A stretch of DNA of 56,856 bases from Pseudomonas sp. CROZ-RG-20F-R04-15 (GTDB lineage: Bacteria > Pseudomonadota > Gammaproteobacteria > Pseudomonadales > Pseudomonadaceae), in NCBI RefSeq assembly GCF_022662375.1, contig NZ_JAKNQL010000034.1, forward strand, positions 1 to 56,856. The letters run 5' to 3'. The notes beneath the pieces are model-generated. The model worked only from the letters and a program-made list of their open reading frames with translations. It did not search any database and was not told where the DNA came from. Of this stretch, positions 1 through 8,431 are shown piece by piece. Position numbers and translations under genes: made by a program. The first letter of the stretch is position 1. Each line of letters opens with the position of its first letter.

Positions 1-94
1 CGGGTCTGCAGGTTTGGTCGAACGGCCAGCCCGCAGACTCGCAATCCGCAATATGCGAGCATTGCTCGCTCCTGCAAGTGTGTAGCGGTTATAG
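1..94. other. Upstream flank of envZ, no gene assigned
   Basis: This short stretch precedes the envZ start codon. In Pseudomonas the ompR response-regulator gene normally lies directly upstream of envZ. One plus-strand frame is open from the window edge and stops at 96-98, overlapping the envZ ATG, but its residues do not look like the OmpR C-terminus to me. I therefore do not call a partial ompR. Confidence 0.4.
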
Positions 95-1408
95 ATGAAA
101 ACCCCCGTCTGGTTCCCCCAAAGCTTTTTCTCCCGCACCCTCTGGCTGGTGCTTATCGTCGTGCTGTTTTCCAAGGCACTGACCCTGGTTTATCTGTTGA
201 TGAACGAGGACGTGCTGGTGGACCGCCAATACAGCCACGGCGTCGCCCTGACGCTGCGTGCCTATTGGGCCGCCGATGAAGAAAACCGCGCGAAGATTGC
301 TGATGCCGCGACCCTGATCCGGGTGGTCGGCGCCGGTGTGCCGGAAGGCGAGCAGCACTGGCCGTACAGCGAAATCTACCAACGGCAAATGCAGGCAGAA
401 CTCGGTGCCGACACCGAAGTGCGCTTGCGCATGCACTCGCCGCCGGCGTTGTGGGTCCGCGCGCCGAGCCTCGGTGATGGCTGGCTGAAGGTGCCGCTGT
501 ATCCGCACCCGTTGCGCGGCCAGAAAATCTGGAACGTGCTTGGCTGGTTCCTCGCCATCGGCTTGTTGTCGACGGCATCGGCGTGGATTTTCGTCAGCCA
601 GCTCAACCAACCCTTGAAGCGTCTGGTGTATGCCGCCCGGCAACTGGGTCAGGGTCGTAGCGTGCGTCTGCCAATCAGCGACACACCGAGCGAAATGACC
701 GAGGTATATCGCGCCTTCAATCAGATGGCTGAAGACGTCGAGCAGGCCGGCCGCGAGCGCGAGTTGATGCTGGCCGGCGTGTCCCATGACTTGCGCACAC
801 CGTTGACGCGGCTGCGGCTGTCGCTGGAATTGATGGGCGATCGCAATGACCTGACCGACGACATGGTGCGCGACATCGAAGACATGGACGCGATTCTCGA
901 CCAGTTCCTCGCGTTTATTCGTGATGGTCGCGACGAGTCGGTGGAAGAGGTGGATCTGACTGATCTGGTGCGCGAGGTCGCGGCGCCGTACAACCAGAAT
1001 GAAGAGAAGGTGCGTTTGCGTCTGGAGCCGATCCAGCCGTTTCCGCTGCGTCGGGTATCGATGAAACGCTTGCTGAACAACCTGATCGGCAACGCCTTGA
1101 ACCATGCCGGCGGTCACGTTGAAGTCGCGGCTTATGTGTCCGGTGACGTCAGTGCGCCGTATGTGGTGCTGAGTGTGATGGACCGTGGCGCGGGGATCGA
1201 TCCTTCGGAGCTGGAGGCGATCTTCAACCCCTTCACACGGGGCGATCGTGCCCGGGGCGGGAAGGGTACTGGCTTGGGTTTGGCGATCGTGAAGCGGATT
1301 GCTTCGATGCATGGCGGCAATGTTGAACTGCGTAACCGGTCTGGTGGTGGGCTGGAAGCGCGGGTGCGGTTGCCGTTGGGGTTGATGTTGCCTAGGGATG
1401 CTGTGTAG
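95..1408 (+). CDS. envZ: Osmolarity sensor histidine kinase EnvZ
   Basis: This 437-aa inner-membrane sensor kinase autophosphorylates and passes the phosphate to OmpR to control porins and surface functions. An N-terminal membrane segment (about residues 12-35) and a second one (about 147-170) bracket a periplasmic region. A HAMP region follows, then the H-box VSHDLRTPL with the phospho-acceptor His231, an N-box (LLNNLIGNALNHA) and the G-boxes DRGAGID and GKGTGLGLAI. The length fits the family. The start ATG at 95 has only a weak Shine-Dalgarno site, which would suit translational coupling to an upstream ompR outside the window. It is followed by a 182-bp inverted-repeat element and the convergent rimK. 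Confidence 0.95.
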   Translation: MKTPVWFPQSFFSRTLWLVLIVVLFSKALTLVYLLMNEDVLVDRQYSHGVALTLRAYWAADEENRAKIADAATLIRVVGAGVPEGEQHWPYSEIYQRQMQAELGADTEVRLRMHSPPALWVRAPSLGDGWLKVPLYPHPLRGQKIWNVLGWFLAIGLLSTASAWIFVSQLNQPLKRLVYAARQLGQGRSVRLPISDTPSEMTEVYRAFNQMAEDVEQAGRERELMLAGVSHDLRTPLTRLRLSLELMGDRNDLTDDMVRDIEDMDAILDQFLAFIRDGRDESVEEVDLTDLVREVAAPYNQNEEKVRLRLEPIQPFPLRRVSMKRLLNNLIGNALNHAGGHVEVAAYVSGDVSAPYVVLSVMDRGAGIDPSELEAIFNPFTRGDRARGGKGTGLGLAIVKRIASMHGGNVELRNRSGGGLEARVRLPLGLMLPRDAV

Positions 1409-1414
1409 ATCAAA

Positions 1415-1596
1415 AGCCCCTCACCCCAGCCCTCTCCCGGAGGGAGAGGGAGCTGACCGAGGTGTCTTGCGTCATACATCGACCTGAAAGACTGAGTCGA
1501 TTATGGATTCGGCACAGCAGGATCAGGTCGGCGTATCTCTTAAGCATCCCCCAATCAGTCCCCTCTCCCTCTGGGAGAGGGTTAGGGTGAGGGGCT
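1415..1596. repeat. 182-bp inverted-repeat-ended dispersed element, copy 1
   Basis: The ends are near-perfect inverted repeats: left CCCCTCACCCCAGCCCTCTC and right GAGAGGGTTAGGGTGAGGGG. Each end also carries an inner small hairpin (CTCCC..GGGAG). The interior resembles the reverse complement of the element at 24129-24308, for example GAGGTGTCTTGCG here and CGCAAGACACCTC there. No ORF is present. It lies between the convergent genes envZ and rimK and could act as a bidirectional terminator. It looks like a non-autonomous, MITE-like repeat. Confidence 0.8.
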
Positions 1597-1622
1597 CTTG
1601 CTCTTAGCTCTAGCTCTTGGCT

Positions 1623-2528
1623 CTAGCCCTTGCCTTTGGTCCGGGTCATATTCGGTCCGCCATTCTTCTCAAGATGCTCAATGATGATCCCCGCCACGTT
1701 CTTGCCCGTGGTGGTCTCGATCCCTTCCAGTCCCGGCGACGAGTTCACTTCCATCACCAGCGGCCCGTGATTGGAGCGCAGGATATCAACACCCGCCACA
1801 GCCAGGCCCATGACCTTGGCGGCGCGCAATGCAGTCATGCGTTCTTCCGGGGTGATCTTGATCAGGCTGGCGCTGCCGCCGCGATGCAGGTTGGAACGGA
1901 ATTCACCGGGTTTGGCCTGACGTTTCATGGCGGCGATGACTTTGTCGCCGACCACAAAGCAACGAATATCCGCGCCGCCCGCTTCCTTGATGTATTCCTG
2001 AACCATGATGTTCTGCTTCAGGCCCATGAACGCTTCAATCACCGATTCGGCAGCGGTCGCGGTTTCGCACAGCACCACGCCGATACCCTGGGTGCCTTCC
2101 AGCACTTTGATCACCAAAGGCGCGCCGTTGACCATGTCGATCAGGTCGGGAATGTCATCCGGCGAGTGCGCAAAACCAGTCACCGGCAAACCAATACCGC
2201 GACGCGACAACAGTTGCAGCGAACGCAGCTTGTCCCGTGAACGGGCGATAGCCACCGATTCGTTTAGCGGGAACACCCCCATCATTTCGAACTGGCGCAA
2301 CACCGCGCAACCATAAAACGTCACCGACGCGCCGATCCGCGGAATCACCGCATCGAAGCCTTCCAGCGGTTTGCCGCGATAGTGGATCTGCGGCTTGTGG
2401 CTGGCGATGTTCATGTAGGCGCGCAAGGTGTCGATCACTACCATTTCATGCCCGCGCTCGGTTCCGGCTTCGACCAGACGGCGGGTGGAATACAGACGCG
2501 GGTTCCGCGACAGCACAGCGATCTTCAT
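1623..2528 (-). CDS. rimK: Ribosomal protein S6 glutamate ligase RimK
   Basis: This 301-aa ATP-grasp ligase adds glutamates to the C-terminus of ribosomal protein S6 (RpsF). The start MKIAVLSRNPRLYST at 2528 overlaps the rimB stop by 4 nt (ATGA), so translation is probably coupled; the frame is open further upstream but that part is rimB shadow. Visible features are the N-terminal RimK pre-ATP-grasp region, the ATP-binding loop KVLEGTQGIGV, and the metal-binding C-terminal motif VMEVNSSPGLEGIE. In P. fluorescens, RimA and RimB are known to adjust RimK activity, linking c-di-GMP to ribosome modification. Confidence 0.95.
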   Translation of the reverse strand: MKIAVLSRNPRLYSTRRLVEAGTERGHEMVVIDTLRAYMNIASHKPQIHYRGKPLEGFDAVIPRIGASVTFYGCAVLRQFEMMGVFPLNESVAIARSRDKLRSLQLLSRRGIGLPVTGFAHSPDDIPDLIDMVNGAPLVIKVLEGTQGIGVVLCETATAAESVIEAFMGLKQNIMVQEYIKEAGGADIRCFVVGDKVIAAMKRQAKPGEFRSNLHRGGSASLIKITPEERMTALRAAKVMGLAVAGVDILRSNHGPLVMEVNSSPGLEGIETTTGKNVAGIIIEHLEKNGGPNMTRTKGKG

Positions 2529-3004
2529 GCAACACCTGTGGAGGAGGTAGATACCGGGAACACCGGCTTGTCTTGTACATATTTGATGCCCGGATTGACT
2601 ACCAACTGGCCATCGATCAGGGCTTTGGAACCGAGTAACAGGCGATAGCGCATGGACTTGCGGCAGGCGAGAGTGAACTCGACCGGCCACACTCGATCTC
2701 CAAGGGCCAGGGTGGTGCTGATCACGTAGCGCACCTGCGCATGGCCGTTGGAGCTTTTAATGGTTTTGCGGGTTACCAGTGGCGCTTCGCAGCGACGGTG
2801 ACGCAACTGCACCACCGTGCCCAGGTGCGCGGTGAAACGCACCCACTTCTCACCGTCACGCTCGAACGGCTCTATGTCGGTGGCATGCAGGCTGGAGGTG
2901 CTGGCGCCGGTGTCGATTTTCGCCCGCAGGCCCGCGACTCCCAAATTCGGGAGCGCCACCCACTCGCGCAGACCGACAACGGTCAAATGGTCAAATGTCT
3001 TCAA
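2525..3004 (-). CDS. rimB: RimB, retropepsin-like ATP-dependent zinc protease family
   Basis: This 159-aa protein has the aspartic-protease-like signature AKIDTGASTSSLHA at about residues 29-42, typical of the family annotated as ATP-dependent zinc protease or RimK/LysX-associated. It is encoded between rimA and rimK; its stop overlaps the rimK start by 4 nt and it begins 16 nt after rimA ends, so the three genes form one operon. In Pseudomonas fluorescens the equivalent protein acts on glutamylated S6 together with RimK. The family annotation is secure; the S6 role is by analogy. Confidence 0.88.
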   Translation of the reverse strand: MKTFDHLTVVGLREWVALPNLGVAGLRAKIDTGASTSSLHATDIEPFERDGEKWVRFTAHLGTVVQLRHRRCEAPLVTRKTIKSSNGHAQVRYVISTTLALGDRVWPVEFTLACRKSMRYRLLLGSKALIDGQLVVNPGIKYVQDKPVFPVSTSSTGVA

Positions 3005-3020
3005 TAGAAAAAACCAACGA

Positions 3021-3800
3021 TTAACGCGTCCAGACCTCAGGTGAAACCTGGGCCAACGCTTTGAATGCAGGTTTGGCGAACCAGTAGCCCTGCATCAGAA
3101 ATATTCCACAGTCCGCCAGGAAGTCCCGTTCACCGGCGCTCTCAATGCCTTCGGCAATGACTGTAACGTCCAACTCCGCACAGATTGTGACAATCCCTCG
3201 GACGATCGCCTGACGAACACGGTCTTGATCGACATCGCGGATCAGCGCCATGTCGAGTTTGATCAGGTCCGGTTGGAAATCAGCCAGCAGATTGAGCCCC
3301 GAATAACCGGCACCGAAATCATCGATGGCGGTCTTGAAGCCGAATTCGCGGTATTCACGCAGAATATTGGTCAAATGGCGATAGTTATCTACGTGCTCGC
3401 TTTCCAAGGTTTCGAAAATCAGTCGATCGATAGGGAAGCGGTGTTTTTTTGCTGCCTCAAGCGTACTGCGAATGCACAGCTCTGGACGATAGACCGCGTT
3501 GGGCATGAAGTTGATCGACAAGTGTGTCTGCATATTTAGATTGGCCGCGCCTTCGATGGCCCGGGTCCGGCAGAGCTGGTCGAAACGATAGCGGTTGTCT
3601 TCTGTAACCTGATTCAACACAGTCAATGCGCCTTCACCGCGCACCCCACGGACCAGCGCTTCATGGGCGAAAACCGATTGGTTGCGCAGATCGACGATAG
3701 GTTGGTAGGCAAAGTCAAAATCGAAGCCCAACGGTTCACTGTGCTGACAGCCCTGGCAACCGGTGTTGTTCGAGGTTAATGAAGACGGAAATTTAGTCAC
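3021..3800 (-). CDS. rimA: RimA, EAL-domain c-di-GMP phosphodiesterase
   Basis: This 259-aa stand-alone EAL domain is predicted to hydrolyse c-di-GMP to pGpG in the cytoplasm. The EALVRG motif (Glu47), DDFGAGYSGLNLL, the KLDMALIRD strand and VIAEGIES are all present, so catalysis is likely. A short Cys-containing N-terminus (CQGCQ) precedes the domain. I prefer the GTG at 3800 because GGAG lies 7 nt upstream; an in-frame GTG at 3836 has no ribosome binding site. It is the first gene of rimABK and diverges from hslR. Confidence 0.88.
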   Translation of the reverse strand: MTKFPSSLTSNNTGCQGCQHSEPLGFDFDFAYQPIVDLRNQSVFAHEALVRGVRGEGALTVLNQVTEDNRYRFDQLCRTRAIEGAANLNMQTHLSINFMPNAVYRPELCIRSTLEAAKKHRFPIDRLIFETLESEHVDNYRHLTNILREYREFGFKTAIDDFGAGYSGLNLLADFQPDLIKLDMALIRDVDQDRVRQAIVRGIVTICAELDVTVIAEGIESAGERDFLADCGIFLMQGYWFAKPAFKALAQVSPEVWTR

Positions 3801-3916
3801 TCGATCACTCCATGCCGATGAACCGGCCAAGCTCACAGTCTATCTGGAGGGCCGAGTTCTTGCGCCTGACAGAAACGGTAGTACAGTTCCGACTACTGGC
3901 CGAACGAGGAATTCAA

Positions 3917-4324
3917 ATGGCACAAAAAAGCGAAGAGGACGACAAGGTCCGTCTCGACAAGTGGTTGTGGGCTGCGCGGTTTTACAAAACCCGTGCCTTG
4001 GCCAAAGCGGCGATCGAGAGCGGCAAGGTGCATTGTCGCGGTGAGCGCTGCAAACCTGGTAAAGAGCCGCGCATTGGCGATGAGTTCGAGATTCGAACCG
4101 GGTTTGAAGTGCGTACGGTGAAGGTTGAGGCGTTGTCGATCGTGCGGCGCGGCGCACCCGAGGCGCAGACGTTGTATGCGGAGACCGAGGTGAGTATTGC
4201 CAAACGTGAAGCCGCTGCGGCGATGCGCAAGGCGGGCGCGTTGGGCGTGAGCACCGACGGCAAGCCGAGCAAAAAGCAGCGGCGGGATTTGTTCAAGTTT
4301 CGCGGCAGCAGTAACGACGAATAA
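3917..4324 (+). CDS. hslR: Heat shock protein 15, HslR, S4 RNA-binding protein
   Basis: This 135-aa protein binds 50S subunits carrying nascent chains after translation has aborted and helps recycle them. The S4 RNA-binding fold starts at VRLDKWLWAARFYKTR (about residues 11-26), followed by the RCKPGKEPRIGDEFEIR segment and a basic C-terminus. The ATG at 3917 gives the family length of about 133 aa; the longer open frame upstream overlaps the rimA promoter region. hslO, another heat-shock chaperone gene, lies 1 kb downstream. Confidence 0.94.
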   Translation: MAQKSEEDDKVRLDKWLWAARFYKTRALAKAAIESGKVHCRGERCKPGKEPRIGDEFEIRTGFEVRTVKVEALSIVRRGAPEAQTLYAETEVSIAKREAAAAMRKAGALGVSTDGKPSKKQRRDLFKFRGSSNDE

Positions 4325-4346
4325 TCGCGTTGTTGGTGTTGGCCTC

Positions 4347-4410
4347 TTCGCGAGCAGGCTCGCTCCCACAGGAGATTGCATTTCAATGTGGGAGCGAGCC
4401 TGCTCGCGAA
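4347..4410. repeat. REPIN: two head-to-head REP sequences
   Basis: TTCGCGAGCAGGCTCGCTCC (4347 on) is followed by its inverted copy ending at 4410, with a 16-nt spacer. Each half is itself palindromic around GAGCAGGCTC. It lies between convergent hslR and the PAP2 gene. Pseudomonas REPINs of this type are moved in trans by RAYT transposases, none of which is in this window. Confidence 0.9.
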
Positions 4411-4445
4411 TCGAGGGCGCAGCCCTCGCCGAAGACAGCTCGGTA

Positions 4446-5246
4446 TCAGGCGCTACGCACCACACTCATCCGCGACACCAGCGGCAACTTGCCCAGCAGC
4501 GCGAATATCGGCGCTGTCACTTTCAACCAGAAGTTCGAGGCGTGATACGCAAACGGCGTGTAGTAACCCCAGCCCAACGCCCACACCGCCAGCAGCACAC
4601 CGCCGATGTAATCGTCCTGACCCCAATGCGCACCGGCCACCAGTCGCGGCAGCATGAACAACAGCGCCAGGCCCCAGATCGTCACAAACTGCCCGACGGT
4701 GCGACTGAATACGCCCATGAACAGCGCCCAGATCAGCAATACCGAAGCGTGGTCACCCGGGAAACTCTGACTCGAGCGATCCTTCAGCTCCCAGGTTTTT
4801 TCCAGATGCGGGAAGTAATCGCTGATGTGTACCGCGCCTTCCAGCACCATCGACGGGCTGCTGTGCTGCCAATCCATATGGTCGGCGAACTTGGAAAACA
4901 GCGCGCGGATCACCACCATCAACAGCAGGATCGAGAAAAAACCGAAGAATGCGCGACGCACATCAATCGCCCTGAACACCCAGTCGCCCTTGATCAGCAG
5001 TGTCAACAGGATCAGGCCAACGACGATGTCGAACGGTCGCAGACTTGCAATTGCCCAGATGTGGAGCCATATCGGGTTGCTGGCCAGCGGTGCATTGAGT
5101 GAGCGGAACAGCCACTCGTCGAAAATCACACACAGCGCGTTGCCCGTAGGCCATAACCAGAAAGCCAGTAGCGCCAACGGCACTACGTTGCAAAGAACCA
5201 GCCGGCCGAGGTTCCACCTAGATTGGAACAAACCCGGATTGTTCAT
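4446..5246 (-). CDS. PAP2-superfamily membrane phosphatase
   Basis: This 266-aa multi-spanning inner-membrane protein has the three PAP2 phosphatase motifs: KDRSSQ, SFPGDHAS (variant of PSGH) and RLVAGAHWGQDD (R-x5-H-x3-D). Five or six hydrophobic helices are visible. Members remove or transfer phosphate on lipids such as undecaprenyl-PP, lipid A or phosphatidyl lipids. The large periplasmic insert between helices recalls lipid A-type PAP2 enzymes, but I cannot settle the substrate. The start at 5246 follows GGGAGG; an open N-terminal extension is not needed. It diverges from hslO. Confidence 0.82.
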   Translation of the reverse strand: MNNPGLFQSRWNLGRLVLCNVVPLALLAFWLWPTGNALCVIFDEWLFRSLNAPLASNPIWLHIWAIASLRPFDIVVGLILLTLLIKGDWVFRAIDVRRAFFGFFSILLLMVVIRALFSKFADHMDWQHSSPSMVLEGAVHISDYFPHLEKTWELKDRSSQSFPGDHASVLLIWALFMGVFSRTVGQFVTIWGLALLFMLPRLVAGAHWGQDDYIGGVLLAVWALGWGYYTPFAYHASNFWLKVTAPIFALLGKLPLVSRMSVVRSA

Positions 5247-5351
5247 AAAATGCCTCCCATGGCAGAGCAGTCGGCACCAAAAAGAGTGCCAAGAAGCGCA
5301 AATTTTCACGCCTTGTAACCATTTTGTCACCACATTCAGATACCCAAAATT

Positions 5352-6254
5352 ATGACCGAGCTAGCGGATACCGATTTCACCCAACGTTTCATCTTCGATG
5401 ACAGCGACACACGCGGCGAACTGGTTGCGCTTGAGCGCAGCTATGCCGAAGTCCTCGCCAAGCACCCGTACCCTGAGCCGGTCGCGCAACTGCTCGGCGA
5501 ATTGATGGCGGCGGCCTCGTTGCTGGTGGGCACCCTGAAGTTCGATGGTTTGCTGATTCTGCAGGCACGTTCGGAAGGCCCGATCCCGATGCTGATGATC
5601 GAGTGCTCCAGCGAGCGCGACATCCGTGGCCTGGCGCGTTACGACGCCGAGCAGATCATGCCGGACGCGACCCTCGCTGACCTGATGCCGAATGGCGTTC
5701 TGGCCCTGACTGTCGACCCGACTGTTGGCCAGCGTTATCAGGGCATCGTCGACCTCGACGGCGAAACCCTCTCCGACTGCTTCACCAACTATTTCGTCAT
5801 GTCGCAACAGGTCGGCACTCGCTTCAAGCTGTTTGCCGACGGCCGTCGCGCCCGTGGCCTGCTGCTGCAGCAATTGCCGGCTGACCGTCTGAAAGACGAA
5901 GAAGATCGCGCCGCCAGCTGGCAGCACATCACCGCGCTGGCCACCACCCTGACCGCCGATGAATTGCTCAGCCTGGACAACGAAACCGTCCTGCATCGCC
6001 TCTACCATGAAGAGCAGGTTCGTCTGTTCGATGTGCAGAAACTGCGCTTTCGTTGCAGCTGCTCGCGGGAACGCTCCGGCAATGCGTTGGTCAGTCTCGG
6101 TCTGGAAGATGCGCAGCAATTGGTGGTCGAACACGGTGGCAACATCGAGGTTGATTGCCAGTTCTGTAACGAGCGCTACCTGTTCGATGCCACGGATGTT
6201 GCTCAATTGTTCGCTGGCGCAGGCGTCGACACGCCGTCAGATACCCGGCACTAA
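5352..6254 (+). CDS. hslO: Redox-regulated chaperone Hsp33, HslO
   Basis: This 300-aa cytosolic holdase is activated by oxidative unfolding. The zinc-binding redox switch is complete: Cys235-x-Cys237 and Cys269-x2-Cys272, the E. coli spacing. The N-terminal core includes the family motif MLMIECSSERDIRGLARYD. The ATG at 5352 gives the usual length. The promoter region is shared with the divergent PAP2 gene (5247-5351). pckA follows downstream, as in many Gammaproteobacteria. Confidence 0.96.
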   Translation: MTELADTDFTQRFIFDDSDTRGELVALERSYAEVLAKHPYPEPVAQLLGELMAAASLLVGTLKFDGLLILQARSEGPIPMLMIECSSERDIRGLARYDAEQIMPDATLADLMPNGVLALTVDPTVGQRYQGIVDLDGETLSDCFTNYFVMSQQVGTRFKLFADGRRARGLLLQQLPADRLKDEEDRAASWQHITALATTLTADELLSLDNETVLHRLYHEEQVRLFDVQKLRFRCSCSRERSGNALVSLGLEDAQQLVVEHGGNIEVDCQFCNERYLFDATDVAQLFAGAGVDTPSDTRH

Positions 6255-6367
6255 AACGGTTCAGCGCAGGTAAATTCACTGCGTAACGACGGAATATCGC
6301 CGTTACGACGGGAGGACCCTACTCTTTTTGGGCGTTTCTGGCATAATCCGGCCCACTTTTTGTCGCG

Positions 6368-6392
6368 GTAGTAGTGCACGACTTTCTACTAC
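6368..6392 (+). promoter_or_regulatory. Hairpin in the pckA leader
   Basis: GTAGTAG at 6368-6374 can pair with CTACTAC at 6386-6392, giving a 7-bp stem with an 11-nt loop about 45 nt upstream of the pckA start. A CATAAT sequence at 6342-6347 may be a -10 element, but no good -35 is seen. The role is unknown; it could stabilise the mRNA or be an inverted-repeat operator. Confidence 0.35.
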
Positions 6393-6436
6393 AAAACGTT
6401 TGGAGCACACTCGGCCACTGGCCGACGGGGAATCTC

Positions 6437-7978
6437 ATGACGCAAGCCAATAACGCCGTGTACACCGATCTGAGTGTTGATGATCTGGTAAAAGAAGCCT
6501 TGAATCGCGGTGAGGGCGAGCTTGCCGATACCGGCGCTCTGGTTGTTCGCACCGGTCACCGCACCGGTCGTTCGCCTGTTGACCGTTTCATCGTTGAAGA
6601 GCCTTCCACCCAGGCCGCTATCGCCTGGGGCCCGATCAACCGCAAGTTCCCGGCCGACAAGTTCGACGCGCTGTGGGCTCGCGTTGAGGCGTTCAACAAC
6701 GCGCAAGAGCACTTTGTGTCCCACGTGCATGTAGGCGCGGCGGAAGATCACTACCTGGCCGTGAAAATGACCACCCAGACTGCCTGGCAGAATCTGTTCG
6801 GTCGTTGCCTGTTCATCAACCCGGCCCAGTACAACCCGGCCGGTCGTGAAGAGTGGCAAGTGCTCAACGTGGCCAACTTCGAGTGCGTGCCTGAGCGTGA
6901 CGGCACCAACTCCGACGGTTGCGTGATCCTCAACTTCGCACAGAAGAAAGTGCTGATCGCTGGCATGCGTTACGCCGGTGAGATGAAGAAAGCCATGTTC
7001 TCCGTGCAGAACTTCCTGCTGCCGGCCGCTGACGTGCTGCCAATGCACTGCGCTGCCAACATCGGCGAAGAAGGCGACGTGACCCTGTTCTTCGGTCTGT
7101 CGGGCACCGGTAAAACCACCCTGTCGGCTGATGAAAGCCGTTACCTGATCGGTGACGACGAACACGGCTGGGGCGAAGGCGTGGTGTTCAACATCGAAGG
7201 CGGTTGCTATGCCAAGTGCATCGACCTCTCCGAGAAGAACGAGCCCGTTATCTGGAAAGCCATCAAACACGGTGCCGTGCTGGAAAACGTTGTCATCGAC
7301 GACGCCAAGCACGCCGACTACGCCGATGTCAGCCTGACCCAGAACAGCCGCGCCGCGTACCCGCTGGAGCACGTTGCCAAGCGTTCCGAGCACAATCTCG
7401 GTGGCGAGCCAAACGCTGTAATCTTCCTGACCTGCGACCTGACCGGCGTACTGCCGCCAGTGTCGATCCTCAACGAAGAACAAGCGGCCTACCACTTCCT
7501 GTCCGGCTACACCGCTTTGGTGGGCTCGACTGAAATGGGTTCCGGCAGCGGCATCAAGTCGACCTTCTCCACCTGCTTCGGCGCACCGTTCTTCCCGCGT
7601 CCGGCTGGCGAGTACGCTGAGCTGCTGATCAAGCGCATCCGCGGTTTCGGCTCCAAGGTCTACCTGGTCAACACCGGCTGGACCGGCGGCGGCTACGGCG
7701 TCGGCAAACGCTTCAACATCCCGACCACCCGCGCGGTGATCGCAGCGATCCAGAGCGGCGCGCTGATCGGTGCAGCCACCGAACACCTCGACACCATCAA
7801 CCTCGACGTGCCACTAGCCGTACCGGGCGTTGAAACCAACCTGCTCAACCCACGCAACACCTGGGCTGACAAGGCTGCGTACGACGAGGCCGCGAAAGCA
7901 CTGGCCGGTCTGTTCATCGAGAACTTCAAGAAGTTCGAAGTGAGCGACGCGATCAAGGCTGCAGGGCCTAAGTTGTAA
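6437..7978 (+). CDS. pckA: Phosphoenolpyruvate carboxykinase (ATP)
   Basis: This 513-aa cytosolic enzyme converts oxaloacetate and ATP to PEP, the first committed step of gluconeogenesis. The kinase P-loop GLSGTGKTTLS lies at about residues 219-229, followed by DDEHGWGEGVVFNIEGGCYAK and the substrate-site motif RAAYPLEH. The start MTQANNAVYTD at 6437 follows GGGGAA; the frame is open upstream but the family N-terminus is here. A strong terminator follows directly. Confidence 0.96.
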   Translation: MTQANNAVYTDLSVDDLVKEALNRGEGELADTGALVVRTGHRTGRSPVDRFIVEEPSTQAAIAWGPINRKFPADKFDALWARVEAFNNAQEHFVSHVHVGAAEDHYLAVKMTTQTAWQNLFGRCLFINPAQYNPAGREEWQVLNVANFECVPERDGTNSDGCVILNFAQKKVLIAGMRYAGEMKKAMFSVQNFLLPAADVLPMHCAANIGEEGDVTLFFGLSGTGKTTLSADESRYLIGDDEHGWGEGVVFNIEGGCYAKCIDLSEKNEPVIWKAIKHGAVLENVVIDDAKHADYADVSLTQNSRAAYPLEHVAKRSEHNLGGEPNAVIFLTCDLTGVLPPVSILNEEQAAYHFLSGYTALVGSTEMGSGSGIKSTFSTCFGAPFFPRPAGEYAELLIKRIRGFGSKVYLVNTGWTGGGYGVGKRFNIPTTRAVIAAIQSGALIGAATEHLDTINLDVPLAVPGVETNLLNPRNTWADKAAYDEAAKALAGLFIENFKKFEVSDAIKAAGPKL

Positions 7979-7997
7979 GATTGGTTTGTCGTGAATG

Positions 7998-8026
7998 AAA
8001 AAGCCGCCTTTTGGGGCGGCTTTTTT
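7998..8026 (+). terminator. Intrinsic terminator of pckA
   Basis: AAAGCCGCC-TTTT-GGGGCGGCTTTTTT is a GC-rich hairpin with a T tract beginning about 20 nt after the pckA stop. Confidence 0.92.
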
Positions 8027-8155
8027 GTGGGTGATAGGTTGGGTGTCATTATCAGATCAACTGCCATTATTCCCGCAGCATTCGCGTTAAACAGCCAGAA
8101 TAATGCTACTTAGGTAGCCGCGAACTCAAAACGCCGTTCTTCTTCTCTTCAGCCT
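8027..8155. other. Intergenic gap after pckA
   Basis: I see no gene, terminator or repeat between the pckA terminator and the end of the convergent toxin gene. The stretch has mixed composition without clear structure. Confidence 0.5.
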
Positions 8156-8431
8156 TCATAGCCATTGCCGCCTGCTATGCAGTACTCGCAGCATCTCCAC
8201 AGCATCAACTTTGATTGTGTAGATGATGTAGTAGTTTGGGGTGACAACCATTTCGCGGGTGCCTTGCGCGATACCTCTTTTGTATAAAGCTGGCTGCTGG
8301 CGGACGCTTTCTCCCTTCGATTCGAAAAGCTCATCGAGCTTAATCGCTGCAGCGGGATTTTCCTGGCCGATACGCTCCATGATGTTTTCTCGGTCATCCA
8401 GCGCCTCTTGGCGCCAGACCAACCTCATCAA
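8156..8431 (-). CDS. RelE/ParE-family toxin
   Basis: This 91-aa protein has the ParE/RelE fold pattern: an N-terminal strand RLVWRQEALDDRENI, a helical hairpin LDELFESKGESVRQQPALYKRG, and C-terminal strands REMVVTPNYYIIYTIKVDAVEMLRVLHSRRQW, the last ending in the HSRRQWL motif typical of ParE. Such proteins poison gyrase or cleave ribosome-bound mRNA; the ParE-type tail favours gyrase. The start overlaps the antitoxin stop by 4 nt. It appears intact. Confidence 0.85.
   Translation of the reverse strand: MMRLVWRQEALDDRENIMERIGQENPAAAIKLDELFESKGESVRQQPALYKRGIAQGTREMVVTPNYYIIYTIKVDAVEMLRVLHSRRQWL

Noticed and set aside
89..1312. Long minus-strand open frame opposite envZ
   Set aside because: It mirrors the high-GC codon pattern of envZ, has no ribosome site and no recognisable domain.
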